Shown here in pieces: positions 61,446-64,000 of a stretch of 64,000 nt of DNA. The DNA comes from Vanrija pseudolonga (lineage: Eukaryota; Basidiomycota; Tremellomycetes; Trichosporonales; Trichosporonaceae). Under the pieces are notes generated by a model. That model saw only the letters and a program-made list of their open reading frames with translations. It was not told where the DNA came from and searched no databases. The stretch is taken from contig NC_085851.1 in the NCBI RefSeq assembly GCF_020906515.1, positions 2,480,001 through 2,544,000 on the forward strand, given 5' to 3'. Position 1 is the first letter of the stretch. The number at the start of each line of letters is the position of its first letter. A program made the translations under genes and the position numbers.

Positions 61446-64000
61446 CTACTCCCACTCGCCCGTGCGCGTAAGCTTTGCAAACACGCCACCACGCGCAATG
61501 AGCTCGGCGTAACTCCCCTCCTCCGCGACCAGTCCGTCCCCGAGACAAATGAGGCGGTCGCAGTGCTTCATCACCTCGAGCGAGTGCGTGATGAAGATGG
61601 TCGTCTGGGCGCCACGCACGCGCAGAATCGTGTCGAGGACGGTACGCTGGTTCTCAATGTCGAGCGCCGAGGTACACTCGTCGAGGATCAGAATGCGCGA
61701 CTTGCGCACCAGCGCGCGCGCAATCTGCAGCCTCTGCGCCTGGCCGCCCGAGATGAGGGCCGCGTTCTCGCCCAGATTCGTGTCGTACCCCCGCGGGAGG
61801 GACAGGATAAACTCGTGAATGTTGGCCTGCTTGCACGCCGCGATAATGTCCTCCCGCGTCACGTCCTTGCTCCCGTAGGCGATGTTGTCGGCCACTGAGG
61901 CGTCGAAGAGGGACGCCGTCTGCGATACGACGGCGATGTGTGCGCGCAGCCACGCGACCTTGATGGTTGACAGGTCGACGCCGCCGAGGGACACGGTGCC
62001 GCTCGATGGCTCGTACAGGCGCTGGAGGAGCGCCGCGATTGTCGTCTTGCCTGATCCTGAGGGGCCGACGATGGCGACGCACTCGCCCGCCTTGATCGAG
62101 AGCGAGAGGCCGAAGAAGACGGACACGTCAGGCCGAGTGGGGTACCGGAACGCGACGCCTTCAAAGGCAATGTCGGTGCCCGCTGGGAAGGGATGGATCC
62201 CGGTACTTTCCTGCGTGGCGGTGGACAGGATGAAGAGGCCGCCAAAGTCGTGCGCGGCAGCCTTGGCCTTGGACACGAAGGGAACTGGGGTGAGCGAGGG
62301 GGTGGCGGCGGAGACGACTTACTGAAGGAGAGGACCTGCGCACCAAAGGTGAGACTGAACAGGACGAGCGTGTACACCTGCAGCATGGTCGCGTAGTTCA
62401 TGATGGCCTGCTTGATGAACACCGCGCCGACATAGTTCATGATGGCCTGCGCGAAGATCGGGATGGCAACGGCAACGCCGAGCCCGATACCGTTGAGCCA
62501 CGCGGCGTCCTGCCCCGACTTGCGCGCGTCCTCGGCGTGCTCGGTGAACTTGTCACGGAACGAGCTTTCGAGTCCCATGGAGCGGATCCCGCGGATATTA
62601 GCCACGCTCTCGTAGAATGCGCGCGCGACGTTCTCCCGGCGAACCTTGTTGTGGATCTCGGTGCGAGAGAGGATCCCCTCTGTGCCAGCGAACATGGCCA
62701 CAAAGAGCGGGGTGAGTGACAGCCCGACGAGCGTCAGCTGCCACCCGGCCACCATGGCCCAGACGAGCCCGAGCCCCATCATCATGGTGACCACGACAAT
62801 CTTCGGCAACACGGTCGAGATGAGGTGCCGCATGTCGTCTACGTCCTTGATCAGGTGCTGCACCATGCGTGCGGGGCTATGAGCCGGGTCGTCAAACCAC
62901 GCCTTGTCCTGCGCGAGCACGCGCTCGTATGCCTCCGCGCGGATCTTGGCCGTCCACATCGCCGAGACGCCCTGCAGGATGTACGCTTGCAGGAAGAGGA
63001 AGAGGCCGCCCGAGACGGACAGCCCGATGAGGATGCCGCCGGTTTTGGGGAGCTCGGCGGCGGCGTTGGGTGCGCCCACGAGCGCCATGAGCTTGGAGAT
63101 GAAGAAGGACCAGATCGGCGTCTGGGCACCTTCGAGCACGGCCGCGAGCAGCCCGAAGCACAGCGCAGGCTTGTATGGCACGGATGGGATGTACCACCAT
63201 ATTGTGGCGAATAGCCCGCGCCGCTTCCCGGCTGGGGCAGCGACGGCCGCCACAGACCCCGGGTTCAGGTCCAGGTGCGCTTGCTCCGCCGAAGCCTGGA
63301 TTTCTCTCGTGGTCCGCTTCAGGACGTAGTGGTAGCTCTCGCCGCTTGCTCGCTTCGGCACCAGCGCGCCGACAGTTGCGCGCTGGTGGAACGGCCCGTT
63401 GCCCAGGTCCTGTGCCGACCAAGCAAGCCTGTGCTGAGCGAGAGTCAGGTCGGGCGGCGAAACAAAAGGCGGCGAGAACGATACTTTGCGATCACTCTGT
63501 GCTGTGGACGGGCGTTCGGGTTGGGGCTCGGACTTGTTCTCAATCGATGTGCTCCGCTGGCGTGCGATGTTGTCCTCGGCAAACTGCTGCGAGCGGCCAG
63601 GCACGGGCTTGTCCTCCATTGAGACGCTGCGCCGGTGTGTCTCCGCAGACTTCTCCTTCTCCTCGCCAAAGTGCTGCGAGCGGCGGCGCACACCCACCGA
63701 CCGGCGCCGGGTAACGCCAGGTGTCACAACAGCATCCCCTAACGACGCCAGTGGGTTGTTAAAGTAGTCGATGTCGGGCTCGGCCATCATGCTCGTCGGG
63801 CGCGCCCAGGTCGGGATGTAGTCTGGGTGCTCGGGCCCGCGGGTTACAATGGCGTCCTGCACCGCGCTCGCGTCGTGCCACGTCTCGTGTTCTTTCGGCG
63901 GGACGGGCGCGACGTTCTGCTCGGCTGCCAGTGCGGCGAACACGCCCAACGACGACCCGTTACGCCCGTCCATGGCCATGAGGTCGAAGCGGAACCCTTG
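61446..64000 (-). CDS. C-terminal half of a Ste6/MDR-type ABC exporter (cut by window edge)
   Basis: The frame enters at the right edge as GFRFDLMAMDGRNG, the usual continuation after a first nucleotide-binding domain, so the N-terminal half lies outside. A ~210-residue Ser/Arg-rich linker is followed by the second membrane domain (YKPALCFGLLAAVLEGAQTP, VVVTMMMGLGLVWAMVAGWQ). The second NBD has RYPTRPDVSVFFGLSLSI, Walker A GPSGSGKTT, Q-loop SQTASLF, signature ISGGQAQRLQ, Walker B RILILDECTSALD and H-loop FITHS. One 42-nt intron near 62283-62324 joins QVLSF to PFVSKAKAAA. The long linker and sequence type suit the a-factor pheromone exporter Ste6, but a general multidrug exporter is also possible. 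The stop is at 61446. Confidence 0.85.

Noticed and set aside
1-64000. Transposons, virus-derived elements, CRISPR arrays, rRNA
   Set aside because: No transposase, reverse transcriptase, integrase or capsid-like frames, no long terminal repeats, no spaced direct-repeat arrays and no rRNA sequence were recognised by eye.

Overview
The window looks like GC-rich nuclear DNA from a basidiomycete yeast. The best guess is a Tremellomycete, perhaps Trichosporonales. The evidence is dense protein genes with many tiny GT-AG introns (mostly 32-65 nt), CTGAC or CTAAC branch points just before the acceptor, strong G/C third-position bias, and fungal gene families such as Ras-responsive adenylate cyclase, Cdh1, Yra1, Kre9-like, Tao3/Furry and Ste6-like. 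No rRNA, CRISPR array, transposon or virus-like element was recognised. All exon structures were read by eye from frame and splice sites; there is no transcript evidence.

Layout. From 1 to 23.7 kb all seven genes lie on the minus strand: a cut-off possible MFS transporter, SET2 (H3K36 methyltransferase), an ankyrin-DIL protein, the adenylate cyclase CAC1/CYR1, the APC/C activator CDH1, an MFS sugar-type transporter, and the mRNA export adaptor YRA1/ALY. From 24 to 32 kb are ORC4 (divergent from YRA1), URA5, RPS8, a Kre9/Knh1-like secreted protein and YTH1/CPSF30. From 32 to 45 kb are HAS1 and UTP5 (divergent, both ribosome biogenesis), an intronless secreted beta-propeller/trefoil protein, a YMR226C-type short-chain dehydrogenase, a coronin-7-like protein and RPC19. 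From 46 to 50 kb are two genes I cannot assign: a Gln/Pro-rich protein and a Cys/His-rich protein. From 50 to 64 kb are NUO78 (complex I 75/78-kDa subunit), the 2530-residue TAO3/Furry homologue, and the C-terminal half of a Ste6-type ABC exporter cut by the window edge.

How the genes relate. There is no dedicated cluster. Several genes share processes: ribosome production (HAS1, UTP5, RPC19, RPS8), mRNA maturation and export (YTH1, YRA1, SET2), cell cycle and replication (CDH1, ORC4), and polarity or cytoskeleton (TAO3, coronin, DIL protein). GATGAG (PAC-like) motifs lie 48-69 bases before HAS1 and RPC19.

Most interesting signals: a perfect 25-bp hairpin between the convergent RPS8 and Kre9-like genes; three consecutive micro-exons (23, 8 and 21 nt) in NUO78; a Pol III-like A-box/B-box/T5 unit abutting twelve perfect copies of a 7-bp repeat; unusually long introns in YRA1, RPS8 and the Gln-rich gene; 36-nt frame-preserving introns in ORC4 and CDH1; and the two unassigned genes.
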